Positions 9,171-18,413 are shown, counted from the first letter of the stretch. The stretch is DNA of 64,000 nucleotides from Lentzea flava (GCF_014648475.1 NZ_BMRE01000042.1:1-64000), one strand, 5' to 3'. A program made the numbers and translations. Notes: generated from the sequence alone by a model not told the origin.

Positions 9171-9341
9171 ATGGATCACGACGACGTTGAGCTGCGCTCG
9201 GATCTGGTGGATCTGACAGGAATCGACTGGGACCAGCTCGGCGCGCTTCCCGACTCCGTGCTCGCGAGATCACTCGAGCAGGTGCTGCGGAACAACAGCA
9301 CGACCATCGACCAGTACTCCTCCTTCCAGAACCGGATCTGA
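9171..9341 (+). CDS. fxsA: FxSxx-COOH-type RiPP precursor (FQNRI terminus)
   Basis: The 56-residue peptide starts at ATG 9171; a GTG at 9144 would add nine residues. It is acidic and helical ('DLVDLTGIDWDQL', 'SLEQVLRNN'), like FxsA leaders, and ends with Tyr-Ser-Ser-Phe-Gln-Asn-Arg-Ile-COOH. FxsA proteins normally end in Phe-x-Ser-x-x; here Asn stands in the Ser position, giving Phe-x-Asn-x-Ile. The Phe-Gln-Asn tripeptide is the expected site for the FxsB-made cyclophane (Phe ring carbon to Asn beta-carbon). It lies next to the maturase and directly upstream of the FxsT-type gene, which is the standard neighbourhood. The class is very likely; the exact modification is inferred. Confidence 0.85.
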   Translation: MDHDDVELRSDLVDLTGIDWDQLGALPDSVLARSLEQVLRNNSTTIDQYSSFQNRI

Positions 9342-9369
9342 CCACTGCCCACCTGCTCACCGTGGAGCG

Positions 9370-12300
9370 ATGATGACCGCTGACCGGCCGCCACCGGACA
9401 CGAGCCGCCCCCCGGCGCCCACGATCGTCGCGTTCACGTCGCCGGCGACCGGCATCGGGCGAACCGGGGTCGTCGCCAACCTCGCCTGGGTGCTCGCGGC
9501 CGCGGGCAAACGGGTCCTGGTCGCCGACTGGTGCATCGAGGCGCCGCACGTGCACGACTACCTCAAGCCGTTCCACGTCCGCGACCTCACCACGAGAGAA
9601 CTGCTCGACGAGGTGCTCGTCGTCGCACCGCGCAAGGCGCCGCCGGACGACAGCACCCTCCCGCCGATGGAGGCACGCCGCTACGACCTGCCCGGCATGC
9701 GGGCCCGGATCGACGTGGTGGTGTCCCGCGACCCGCTGACGCCGGTGCGCGGCTTCGCCTCCGCGCTGGAGGGCCCCGGCGAGATCCAGAAGCTGCGGGA
9801 GATCGTCCGCGGCGCCGCCTACGACTACGTCCTGATCGACGCGCCGACGAACCTCTCGCCGGACGCCGCCAGCCGGATGGCCCGCCTCGCCGACGTCGTC
9901 GCCGTGTGCTTCCTGCCGAAGCAGACCTCGATCGGCCCCGCCGCGCAGATCGCCCAGAACGTCTGGGACTCGACGACGACGAGCACCCGGATCATCGCGG
10001 TGCCGCTGCAGGTCGACGACGGCGAGGCCGCCGGCGCCGAGAAGAGCAGGCGTGCCATCGCCGAGGCGTTCGGCCCGATGCTCTCCGGGGAGGCTCCCCG
10101 CAGCGGGCGCACGCTGTCCGCCGCCGTGGCCGGCATCCCCCGGCACACGCACGACACCTTCGAGGAGACGCTCGCGGTGCTGGTGGACCAGCACGCCGAG
10201 CACCGCGCCGCGTACTGGAAGCTCGGGAACGCCGTCACGGCCAGCGACCTGGGCCCGCCGCAGGAGCTGCCTGCCGAGGTGCTCGCCGCGTACAAGCACG
10301 CGGTGGGGCTGCCCGCCGAGACGGTGCCAGCGGAGATCGTCCTCGTCGCCTGCGCCGCCGACCGCCGCTGGGCCGACTGGGTCGAGTCGCAGCTGACGAT
10401 CGCGGGCGCACGGGTCACGCGAGCCGGGGAGGCGTCACCCGGCACGACCCTGGTGGTGATCTCGTCCGAGGAGTTCACCCGGTCGGCCGCGGCGGAACGG
10501 GTGCTCCACACGAACGGCGGCTCCCACCTCGTGGTCGTCACCCCGTCCGACGACCCGGTGCCGGAGCCGCTGACCAAGGGCGTTCGTGTGTCGCTGGCTG
10601 GGGTGGAGGACGCGTCCGAGGCGAGGCAACGGCTGCTGAAGCCGTTCACGCTGGTGGCCGGCGCCGGAGACGCGGGCGTGCGGTTCCCCGGCCGGACCGA
10701 TGTGCGTCCGTCCAACCTGCCGCCCAGGCCGGCCGGTTTCGTGGGCCGCGACGCCCATCTGGAGGCCCTGCGCGACCACCTCACGGCCGCGAGCGGACGG
10801 CGCGACTGGTGGCTGTCCGGCGCACCGGGAGTCGGCAAGAGCCATGTCGCGGCGGAGTACGCCCACCGGTTCGCCTTCGACTACGAACACGTTCTGTGGA
10901 TCAATGCCCAGGACCGGCGGACGATCACCGAACACCTCGCGCTGCTCGCGAAGCCGCTGCGCCTGGACCCGAACGGCGACCTCGCCGCCAAGGTGCTCGA
11001 CCGGCTCGCGGCCGGTCAGGAGGACAAGAGGGTCCTGCTGGTCTACGACAACGCCGACGACCCGGAGGTGCTGCGCGACCTGCTCCCCCGCGGCGGGCCG
11101 GTCCACGTCGTGGTCACGTCGAGGCACGTCCGGCGGCCGGGTCCCGAGGTGCTCGACCGGCTCGACCGCGCGGCGAGCGTCGCGCTGCTGCGCGGCGTCC
11201 TCGGCGACCTGAGCGTCGAGGACGCGGAGGTGGTCGCGGACCTCGCAGAGGACCTGCCGCTGACGCTGCACCTGGCGGGTGCGTGGTTGCGGGAGACGGC
11301 GCGGCAGCTGCGGCAGCGGGCCAACGACCGCGAGACCGCGGCGGCGTGGGCCGCCGCGGAGTTCCGCTCCCGGTTCGAGCAGCAGGAGGTCGGCGAGCAC
11401 ACCGGCGCGGCCGGCCTGGTGCGCACGCTCCAGGTCCTCCTGGCGACGCTGCGCGGCGACCAGCTGGGCGAAGCCGCCGTGCGCGTCGCACAGCTGTGCG
11501 TGTTCCTGTCCAGCGAAGGCGTGGCCCTGCGCCTGCTGCGGTCGCCGCCGGTGCTCGCCACACTCGCCGGCTCGTGCGAGGCCGTGGCGTACGACGACCT
11601 CGAGCTCGACCGGGTGCTCTGGTTCGGCGCCCGGTACGAGCTGTTCGACCTGAGCTGGGCGAGGCCCGCGTCGGTCCGCCTGCACCGGCTGGTCCAGAGT
11701 CTCGTGGGCGAGCTGATGTCCGCCGAGGAACGCGGCAGCAGGCGGTCCTGCACGCTCAAAGCCCTCGCGGCGTTCAGCCCGTCGGAGTGGGAGATCGACA
11801 ACGGCGAGCGCACCGAGGACCTGCGCGAGCTGCGCAAGCACATCGTCCCGTCCGGCGCCACGACCTCGACCGCGACGCCGGTGCGCCGCTGGCTCGTCAA
11901 CCAGATGCGCTTCTTCATGCACGAAGGCGGTGCCGAGTCGTGGCGATTCGCGCTCGGCGTCGCCACCGACGTGCTCGCGAACTGGGAGCCGGAGGACGAG
12001 CCGGAACTGCGCATGCAGCTGCGGTTCCACATCGCGAACCTGCACCGCTCGCTCGGCGACACGGTACAGGCCCTGCGGCTCGACCAGGCGCTGCTCGCCG
12101 AGCAACGCCGCGTCCTGACCCACGATCATCCCCGGACCCTGCGCACCGCGCGCGGAGTCGCACACGGCAACCGCGTGCTGGGCCGGTTCTCCGACGCGCT
12201 CGCCGAGGACCGCTCCACGTACCGGCGGTTCCGCCAGACGCTGGGCGACGACCACCCCGACACCTTGCGGGCGGCCAACAACCTGGCGTTCTCCCTGTAC

Positions 12301-13095
12301 CTCGCGGGTGACACCGGCAAGGCTCTTCTCGTGCAGCAGAAGAACCGCGACCGGCGCCGGGAGCTGCTCGGTGACGAGAACCTGGACGTGTGGTGGTCCA
12401 CCTGCATGCTCGGCAGGTACCTCTACGAGCTCGGCCGCTACGACAAGGCGCTGGACGAGCTCAAGGAGGCGGCCGACCGGCTGGCCGGCCTGCCCGACCG
12501 GAACGCGCGGCACGAGCTGCAGACCCAGCGGGAGCTGGCGATCGCGCTGCGCCGTTCCGGACAGGCTCACCGGGCTCGGGCGAAGATGGCGGACGCCGTG
12601 CAGAACTACCGCGACCGGTACGGCGAGGACCACCCCAGCACCACGGCCTGCACGCTGAGCTACGCGGCCGACCACCACGAGACCGGCGAGTCCGCGAGAG
12701 CCACCGAGCTCGCCCGCTCCGCCCTCGACTGGTTCGGCCGAACCTCGGGCCCGTCGCATCCGTTCACCCTTCTGTGCCGGCTCGATCTGGCGGTGTTCCT
12801 GCGCGGCACGGGCGCGGACGAGGAGGCGCTGCGCGAGGCGCGTGCGGCGCGTGACGGACTGCGCGACACGCTTGGTGCGGCCCACCCGTGGTCGCTCGCG
12901 GCGGCGATCAACCACGAGGGGATGCGCGGCCGCCTGGACGGAGCCGACGTCGTGACCCGCGAGACGCGCGAGATCTACGAGGACTGCCTGGAATATCTGG
13001 GACCCGATCACCCGATCACCGCCACGGTGTCGGCGAACCTCTCGACCGGGCCGGACGAATGGGAGGACGTGGTGCTCGATGTTCCGGAAATGTGA
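9370..13095 (+). CDS. fxsT: FxSxx-COOH system tetratricopeptide repeat protein (FxsT-type STAND NTPase)
   Basis: The product has 1241 residues; the start is ATG 9370, or 9373, which has better spacing from GGAG. Four parts are visible. (1) A ParA/MinD-like domain, about 15-270, with a P-loop-like 'SPATGIGRTG' in which the usual Lys is Arg, and 'YDYVLIDAPTN'. (2) A TIR-like alpha/beta segment, about 315-420, 'EIVLVACAADRRWADWVE'. (3) An NB-ARC domain from about 450, with Walker A 'GAPGVGKSH' near 484 and Walker B 'LLVYDNAD'. (4) TPR repeats from about 860 to the end. The architecture is that of a STAND signalling ATPase in which TPRs sense a ligand. Its location 28 bp after the precursor gene identifies it as FxsT; the role of FxsT proteins is not established. 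Confidence 0.9.
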   Translation: MMTADRPPPDTSRPPAPTIVAFTSPATGIGRTGVVANLAWVLAAAGKRVLVADWCIEAPHVHDYLKPFHVRDLTTRELLDEVLVVAPRKAPPDDSTLPPMEARRYDLPGMRARIDVVVSRDPLTPVRGFASALEGPGEIQKLREIVRGAAYDYVLIDAPTNLSPDAASRMARLADVVAVCFLPKQTSIGPAAQIAQNVWDSTTTSTRIIAVPLQVDDGEAAGAEKSRRAIAEAFGPMLSGEAPRSGRTLSAAVAGIPRHTHDTFEETLAVLVDQHAEHRAAYWKLGNAVTASDLGPPQELPAEVLAAYKHAVGLPAETVPAEIVLVACAADRRWADWVESQLTIAGARVTRAGEASPGTTLVVISSEEFTRSAAAERVLHTNGGSHLVVVTPSDDPVPEPLTKGVRVSLAGVEDASEARQRLLKPFTLVAGAGDAGVRFPGRTDVRPSNLPPRPAGFVGRDAHLEALRDHLTAASGRRDWWLSGAPGVGKSHVAAEYAHRFAFDYEHVLWINAQDRRTITEHLALLAKPLRLDPNGDLAAKVLDRLAAGQEDKRVLLVYDNADDPEVLRDLLPRGGPVHVVVTSRHVRRPGPEVLDRLDRAASVALLRGVLGDLSVEDAEVVADLAEDLPLTLHLAGAWLRETARQLRQRANDRETAAAWAAAEFRSRFEQQEVGEHTGAAGLVRTLQVLLATLRGDQLGEAAVRVAQLCVFLSSEGVALRLLRSPPVLATLAGSCEAVAYDDLELDRVLWFGARYELFDLSWARPASVRLHRLVQSLVGELMSAEERGSRRSCTLKALAAFSPSEWEIDNGERTEDLRELRKHIVPSGATTSTATPVRRWLVNQMRFFMHEGGAESWRFALGVATDVLANWEPEDEPELRMQLRFHIANLHRSLGDTVQALRLDQALLAEQRRVLTHDHPRTLRTARGVAHGNRVLGRFSDALAEDRSTYRRFRQTLGDDHPDTLRAANNLAFSLYLAGDTGKALLVQQKNRDRRRELLGDENLDVWWSTCMLGRYLYELGRYDKALDELKEAADRLAGLPDRNARHELQTQRELAIALRRSGQAHRARAKMADAVQNYRDRYGEDHPSTTACTLSYAADHHETGESARATELARSALDWFGRTSGPSHPFTLLCRLDLAVFLRGTGADEEALREARAARDGLRDTLGAAHPWSLAAAINHEGMRGRLDGADVVTRETREIYEDCLEYLGPDHPITATVSANLSTGPDEWEDVVLDVPEM

Positions 13096-13110
13096 GCAGG
13101 GGTGGTTCCG

Positions 13111-14073
13111 ATGACCGCGGTGTTCTACCAGCCCGCGTCGCACATCGACGCGGAGTGGGACGACGTCGCCCAGATCCTCAGGGCCGCGATCGACGAGCGC
13201 GTCCTGTGTCACCTCGGGCTGTACAGCGGCGGGTGCGAGGACATGACGTTCGACGTCCTGGGTGACGAGGGCGACGAGGGCGTGCGCGACGAGTACGTGC
13301 GGATCGGCCGCGAGCTGAGCGCGCAGATCGGCGAGATCGAGGCCGAGCTCATCCCCGTCAGGACCGGTGATCTGATCCGGACCGTTCTGCACGCCTCGCG
13401 GGTGACGATCAACTGCGACTCGGTCGTCCCCGACCAGCACGTGATCGGGTTCGCGTGGGTCGAGGGGCCGTCGGGGGCGCTGTCGCTGCCCGAGGTGCCC
13501 AGGGTGCGGCGGGCCGACCAGCTGGTGTCCGGTCTCGCGGACAAGCTGCGCGAGCGGGTCAGCCTCCGCTCGCAGAACCCCGGCGGCTGGCTCACCGAGC
13601 GCCCGGCCGACGCGGACGATCCCGGCGCCGCGCCGACGGCCGACGGTTCGATCACGGTGCACGGCACCGCGACCGGCCGGTACGCCGAGCTGTGCCGCAA
13701 GGCGATCGACCTGAGCGACCTGCACTACATCGCCTACTGCCGCAACGGTGAGATGATCTTCGCGTTCGACTGCTTCGACGACCGGCGGCTCGGCAGGTAC
13801 TTCAGCCGGATGATCACCAGGGCCGAGCGCAGGCAGTTCTACGCCGACCTGTGCCGGAAGCTGCCGGAACGGGTCGGGCAGCTCGGCCGCACGGCCAGCC
13901 GGGCGCTGAACGGCCGGCTGCAGCGGGTGGTGCTCGACGTCCAGCAGGGAGCGATCTACTACTACCGCATCGGGGCGGGGCACTACCTGGTCGGCGTCAC
14001 CTTCGACCAGGAAGAAGTCGCGCACGCCGACGACAGGCTCGCGCGGCTGGCCGAAGAGCTCCGGACGCCGTGA
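13111..14073 (+). CDS. Conserved-looking soluble protein of unknown function downstream of fxsT
   Basis: The product has 320 residues from ATG 13111, 6 bp after an AGGGG ribosome binding site and 15 bp after the fxsT stop. No signal peptide or membrane segment is present. The C-terminal half (about 190-320) alternates helices and strands, with 'LHYIAYCRNGEMIFAFDCFDDRR' and 'GAIYYYRIGAGHYLVGVTFDQ'. This vaguely resembles Roadblock/LC7-type modules, but I do not claim membership. The middle carries a Pro/Ala/Asp linker. Its stop overlaps the GTG of the antiporter gene (GTGA), so it belongs to the fxsA-fxsT-antiporter unit. Function unknown; a signalling or adaptor role is a guess from context. 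Confidence 0.75.
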   Translation: MTAVFYQPASHIDAEWDDVAQILRAAIDERVLCHLGLYSGGCEDMTFDVLGDEGDEGVRDEYVRIGRELSAQIGEIEAELIPVRTGDLIRTVLHASRVTINCDSVVPDQHVIGFAWVEGPSGALSLPEVPRVRRADQLVSGLADKLRERVSLRSQNPGGWLTERPADADDPGAAPTADGSITVHGTATGRYAELCRKAIDLSDLHYIAYCRNGEMIFAFDCFDDRRLGRYFSRMITRAERRQFYADLCRKLPERVGQLGRTASRALNGRLQRVVLDVQQGAIYYYRIGAGHYLVGVTFDQEEVAHADDRLARLAEELRTP

Positions 14074-15209
14074 CGGGCGCGGTCCGGCGGAGCCCGCTGA
14101 CAGCCACGGTGCTGCGGCTGCTGACGCTGCTGCTCGCCGCGCTCGCCGGTCTCGGTGCCGCGCACCTCTTCGGCCTGCGCGATGTCGAGCACTCCTCCGC
14201 GTACTTCTACGCCGCGACGGCGTTGCTGGCGATCGGCCTGTACGGCAGCACGAACGGCATCGACGTCGAGGACGTGCGCCGGCACCTGCGCATCGTGGTC
14301 CTCGCGGTCACCGTGGGCGTGCTGATGAAGGCCGCGCTCATCGCGACCGTGATGTACCTGGTCTTCCCTTCACCCGCGTACGTGGTGTTCGCCGTGGCGG
14401 TCGCGCAGATCGACCCCCTGTCGACCGCGGCGGCGATGGCGAGCTCGCGGTTGTCGGAGCGGGCGCGGAACATCCTCGCGGCGTGGTCGTCGTTCGACGA
14501 CCCGATCACCATGCTGCTCACGGTGTACCTGTCGGCGTTCGCGCTCGGGCTGCTCGGCCGGGAGCCGGAGTCGGGCGCGCTGGCGCGCAGCGGTCTGCTG
14601 AGCTTCGGCACGAACGTGCTCGTGAACCTGGCGTTCGCGGCGGCCGTCGCCGCCGTGTGGCTGCTGGTGAGGCGGATCCGGCACGGCACCGGCCGGCTGG
14701 TGGCCGAGGTGGGTCTCGTGGTCGCCGCACTGGCCGTGGGCGTGTGGCAGTTCCTGATGCTGGGCGTCGCGCTGGTCGGGCTGGTCGTGCGACCGCGGAT
14801 CGACCGCGTGCTCGGCAAGGTGGTGCAGGCGGCGTTCGTGATCGCCGCGCTGGCTCTCGGCGTGCTGCTCGTCGGGGGCGTCCAGGTGTGGCCGGGGGTC
14901 GTGCTGGGGCTCGCGACCTTCTTCGCGCAGGTCGTGGTCGGCCTGCTGCTGACCCGCGGGCTGACCCGCAAGGACCGCACCTACCTGGCGTTCGCGCAGC
15001 AGAACGGGATCACGGCGATCACCCTGACGTTGCTGCTCGAACCCGACTTCCCCGGCGCCGTCGCCGTCGTCGCTCCCGCCATCCTGGTGGTCAACGTCCT
15101 GCACGCGCTGTTCACGGGACTGTGCGACCGCTACGGCGACTCGGTCGCGGCCGCGGTCACCTCTCGCCGACGACCGACGCCAGCACCGCCGACTGCACAC
15201 GGTTGCTGA
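14070..15209 (+). CDS. Cation/proton antiporter-like integral membrane protein
   Basis: The product has 379 residues from GTG 14070, which overlaps the preceding stop and implies coupled translation. Roughly eleven hydrophobic segments run through the protein. Segments 4-6 carry 'AVAQIDPLSTAAAM' and 'NILAAWSSFDDPITM'; paired DP-type acidic positions in these helices are typical of CPA-family Na+/H+ (K+/H+) exchangers. It is somewhat shorter than full CPA1/CPA2 proteins (usually over 400 residues) and lacks a C-terminal soluble domain. Its 3' end overlaps the convergent ATPase gene by 53 bp. Transport of a monovalent cation against protons is the likely activity; the ion is unknown. Confidence 0.75.
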   Translation: MTGAVRRSPLTATVLRLLTLLLAALAGLGAAHLFGLRDVEHSSAYFYAATALLAIGLYGSTNGIDVEDVRRHLRIVVLAVTVGVLMKAALIATVMYLVFPSPAYVVFAVAVAQIDPLSTAAAMASSRLSERARNILAAWSSFDDPITMLLTVYLSAFALGLLGREPESGALARSGLLSFGTNVLVNLAFAAAVAAVWLLVRRIRHGTGRLVAEVGLVVAALAVGVWQFLMLGVALVGLVVRPRIDRVLGKVVQAAFVIAALALGVLLVGGVQVWPGVVLGLATFFAQVVVGLLLTRGLTRKDRTYLAFAQQNGITAITLTLLLEPDFPGAVAVVAPAILVVNVLHALFTGLCDRYGDSVAAAVTSRRRPTPAPPTAHGC

Positions 15210-17481
15210 GCTCGTTGAACGTCGTCTTCAGGTGTTCCAGCCGCAGGGACGACAGCGGCGCCGACATCTCACCCTCGACGGCGCGCGGGGTGAACTCGTC
15301 GAGCCCTTCCAGCCGGAAGAGCGGGACGTACTCGTAGATCGTGTCGTACGCGCGGCACAGGGCGCTCAGCCGCTCGCGGTCCCCCGGCTGGACCTGGCCG
15401 GTCGGCGACGGCACGTACGTCCGGTACCAGTCGTTGATCCCGTGGCGGAACGCGTCGAGCAACCGGTGCAGCAACGACGCCACGCCCAGTGCGGGAAACG
15501 TCTCCTTGGAGCGCAACGGGCCGCGGATGTTGACCCTCGCGTCGATGGCCCTGTTCAGATCGTGCTCGGTGCTGGCGAACATGGTGCGCAGCGCGGCGTC
15601 CACCTGGTCCACCGTGTCCAGCGACTCCTGGGCCGAGACGAACAGACCGGCGACGTTCGGCGGCAACCGCAGCGGTGGCGCCTGCTCGGTGCCCGGCTCA
15701 CCGGACCGCACTCTGGTGGCGAGCTCGGCGAGTTCGCGCTGCAGCACCGCGAACTCGCGTTCCGTCGTGCCGCGCATCCCGGCGAGCGCGACGGTGACCT
15801 GTTCCAGCAGGCGCTGGGTGTTGGCCTGCTGCCGGCTGACCCTGCTGACCCGGTCCCGCATGGCGATGAGCGGATCACCACCGGACGCGAGCTCCAGCAC
15901 GCGAACCCGTTCGGCGAGCTCCGCGGCCAGCGTGTCCACGAACGTCCAGGGGTCGTAGATGATCGGCTCGGAGCTGAAGGCCGCGCCGAGACGCGACAGC
16001 AGGTCCTCGTGCACGAGCCCGATCACGACGAGGATCAGCTCGGTCCGCTCGACGGCGGCCTGGATGTAGGTGGCGCGGTTGACCAGCGCCTCCGCCTCGG
16101 CCTCGACGAGCACGGACTCGGTGAGCAGCACCGCGCACCCGGCGTTGTCCGTCCCGACCGGCAGCCAGTAGTCCGCCCGCGAGTCCGTGTCCCGGTTCAA
16201 CAGCTGATCGCGCACGTACTCGAGGCCGAGACCGTTGACCACCCTGCGGATCTCGGTCCGCACGTTGTCGATCGTGCCGAACGTGGACCGGTCGCGTGCC
16301 GCCTGGCGGATCATCGCGTCGGTCACCCTGCCCTGCTCGGGCTCGCGGGCCTCGTCCCTGGCGAGGCGGTAGAGCTTGTGGCACAGGCGGACTATCCGCC
16401 GCGCGTTGCCTTCGGTGACCTTGACCAGGTAGCGCACCGACTGCTCGTCGAAGGGGTGCAGCCGCTCACCGCGGCCGATCCGCGCCTGGCTCTGGCGGAT
16501 GAGCTCCAGGGTGTCGTCGACGGTCAGCGGAGCGACCGAGATGACCCGGCCGACCCGCTGTCCCACGTCCTTGCCGAGCACCTCGAAGCTGTCCGGCAGG
16601 CCGGACAGCACCAGCAACGCCCGTGCGCCCGCGAAGACGTCGAGCATCTTCTTGAACGCGTCGATCGCGTTCTCGGTGGGTTTCCTGCTGGCGGACACCA
16701 CCTTGTTCAGCTCGTCGATCGCGACGATGAACCGGCGGTCGCGGTGGCTGTAGAGCACGGCGAAGACGCCCATCGCCTCGAGCGCCGCCTCCTCGGTCGC
16801 GATGGCCGACGTGAGGCCGCGGTCCACCAGCACCTGATCCGGGGTGTGCCCGGTGAGCCACTCCCACGCGGCGGCGGTGAAGCCGGGCCGCAGCAGGAGC
16901 GTGAGCGCGGTGCCGAACGCGGTGTTCCTGGTGACGCGCCCCAACAGCCGCTGCAGCTCGCCGAGGTGCTTGCTCTCCATCAGGCCGAGCCGTTCAACGG
17001 CGTCCACCGGGTCGAGGTCGCCGTTGCGCACGGCCCTGGCCACGTTGGCGGTGAAGTCGGAGCCCGCCAGCGCGTCGGCGAGCACGTCCGCGTAGAACTC
17101 GCGCACGCGGTCGCGGACGTCGTCGCATTCGAGGTGTTCGACGAATCTCTTGTACAGGTTGACGAACGTCTTCTGTTCGGCTTCCAGATAAACCGCGCGT
17201 GTCCGATCCGGATCGCTGTGCGTTTCGGCGTGGTACAGGAGATCGCCCACCAGATGGCTCTTACCCGTTCCGTACTCGCCCACCACGGCGATGACATTTC
17301 CATGTCGGCCGGAATCGGGCGGAGCCTGCAGGAATCCGTCGAGCAGGTCGAGCGCCTCGCGAATCGCCGGCGTGGGAACGGACACCGTGGCCGCGGAGAA
17401 GCCCGGCACGTCGGCCACCGCCATCTGCTGGAATGGATTGGTGTCGCTGATCAGCTCGGGATCTGGCCGCACGTCGTTCAT
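15157..17481 (-). CDS. Orc1/Cdc6-like AAA ATPase, third gene of a coupled cassette
   Basis: The product has 774 residues from ATG 17481, overlapping the previous stop (ATGA). Walker A is 'GEYGTGKSH' (68-76) and Walker B 'FIVAIDELNK' (251-260). A sensor-like 'ALLVLSGLPDSFEVLG' and 'TEGNARRIVRLCHKLYRLA' resemble the AAA module plus lid of Orc1/Cdc6-type proteins. The C-terminal half is a large domain without recognised motifs, containing a coiled-coil stretch (about 560-610, 'RQQANTQRLLEQ'). Proteins of this build use ATP to switch conformation and appear in several anti-phage and plasmid systems. It is the last gene of a membrane protein/small NTPase/large ATPase set. The function is unknown; an ATP-dependent sensor or motor for that set is inference. 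Confidence 0.8.
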   Translation of the reverse strand: MNDVRPDPELISDTNPFQQMAVADVPGFSAATVSVPTPAIREALDLLDGFLQAPPDSGRHGNVIAVVGEYGTGKSHLVGDLLYHAETHSDPDRTRAVYLEAEQKTFVNLYKRFVEHLECDDVRDRVREFYADVLADALAGSDFTANVARAVRNGDLDPVDAVERLGLMESKHLGELQRLLGRVTRNTAFGTALTLLLRPGFTAAAWEWLTGHTPDQVLVDRGLTSAIATEEAALEAMGVFAVLYSHRDRRFIVAIDELNKVVSASRKPTENAIDAFKKMLDVFAGARALLVLSGLPDSFEVLGKDVGQRVGRVISVAPLTVDDTLELIRQSQARIGRGERLHPFDEQSVRYLVKVTEGNARRIVRLCHKLYRLARDEAREPEQGRVTDAMIRQAARDRSTFGTIDNVRTEIRRVVNGLGLEYVRDQLLNRDTDSRADYWLPVGTDNAGCAVLLTESVLVEAEAEALVNRATYIQAAVERTELILVVIGLVHEDLLSRLGAAFSSEPIIYDPWTFVDTLAAELAERVRVLELASGGDPLIAMRDRVSRVSRQQANTQRLLEQVTVALAGMRGTTEREFAVLQRELAELATRVRSGEPGTEQAPPLRLPPNVAGLFVSAQESLDTVDQVDAALRTMFASTEHDLNRAIDARVNIRGPLRSKETFPALGVASLLHRLLDAFRHGINDWYRTYVPSPTGQVQPGDRERLSALCRAYDTIYEYVPLFRLEGLDEFTPRAVEGEMSAPLSSLRLEHLKTTFNELSNRVQSAVLASVVGER

Positions 17482-18413
17482 GGCATGAGCCCCTGACCGC
17501 TCGCTCGAAAGAAGAAATCCGTGATGTGCTCGTAGCTCACCTCGTCCATTTCGGGGGAGGCTAACGCATGTCCGGCGGCCCGTTGATCCAGGATCTCCCG
17601 GTACACACCATGGAGCAACCTTTGCAACTGACCGATCGACGGCTTCATCCTGTCCGTGACCAACCGCATCGTCTCTTCGGTCACTATCGGGTAGTCACGG
17701 TCCTTGGCATCCAGTTTCTGCCGTGCCTTCGCGAAAACCCATCCGTCTTCCACACGCAGTCGATCCACCATCAGACGGATCGGTTCGACCCGCGGGACGG
17801 CCGCCTGGACGGCGGGCCAGCAGCGCTCGACCTCGTCGACGTAGGAGCTCTCCGCCAGCAGGAGCAGCTTCGGGCGCACGAGCGCGGCGTAGTCGATCAG
17901 TTCCTGGGTCAGTTCGATGGACGGCAACAGCACGACGACCACCGCGTCGGAGGGAAGGCTCTCGCTCAGGTACCTGTACGCGAGCACGAGATCGTCCTGC
18001 CGCTCCTGGAGTTCCCGCAGATCGGAGGCTTCGAGCCACTCGCGCCGCCGGATGGCGTCCAGCACGAACCTGAACACGTACTTCTTGCGATCGGCGATCG
18101 CGATGTTGGCGCTGCTCTCGTCGGACAACCCGATCACGGCGCATCTCTTCTCGCGCAGGGCCAGGTCGTCGCTGACGAACTTGGCGCACCGGTTGAGCAG
18201 CGCCGTCTTCCCGCACGTCTCCCTGCCGTACGCGACCACGAGCCGGCCGTCCTCGATCAGACGTGACGAGTCGCCGATCGCCTCGGTGAACTCGAAGTAC
18301 CGGGTCTCGGAGTGGTCGACGGGCACGTAGTACTTCTTGTGGTCGTCGTGCTCAAACGGGCACAACGGCCCGTTCGGGCGGTGCTCCATGCCGGGTATCA
18401 CGTACGGGTTCAC
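17478..18413 (-). CDS. Small P-loop NTPase, second gene of the cassette
   Basis: The product has 311 residues from GTG 18413, which overlaps the stop of the upstream membrane-protein gene (GTGA) and follows a G-rich ribosome binding site. Walker A is 'GRETCGKT' (63-70), unusual for a Cys before the Gly-Lys-Thr. A Walker-B-like strand, 'DAVVVVLLPSIELT', follows, and then 'PKLLLLAESSYVDEVERC'. The N-terminus holds 'PNGPLCPFEHDDHKKYYVP', with Cys and His residues that might bind metal. The remainder is helical. It looks like a KAP- or STAND-type ATPase core without attached effector. Its stop overlaps the start of the large ATPase gene, so the two are probably made in fixed ratio. Confidence 0.75.
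   Translation of the reverse strand: MNPYVIPGMEHRPNGPLCPFEHDDHKKYYVPVDHSETRYFEFTEAIGDSSRLIEDGRLVVAYGRETCGKTALLNRCAKFVSDDLALREKRCAVIGLSDESSANIAIADRKKYVFRFVLDAIRRREWLEASDLRELQERQDDLVLAYRYLSESLPSDAVVVVLLPSIELTQELIDYAALVRPKLLLLAESSYVDEVERCWPAVQAAVPRVEPIRLMVDRLRVEDGWVFAKARQKLDAKDRDYPIVTEETMRLVTDRMKPSIGQLQRLLHGVYREILDQRAAGHALASPEMDEVSYEHITDFFFRASGQGLMP

Noticed and set aside
10435..14025. A 1196-codon antisense frame over fxsT
   Set aside because: Same reason: Arg/Ala/Val-rich composition with no motif, opposite a gene with four recognisable domains.
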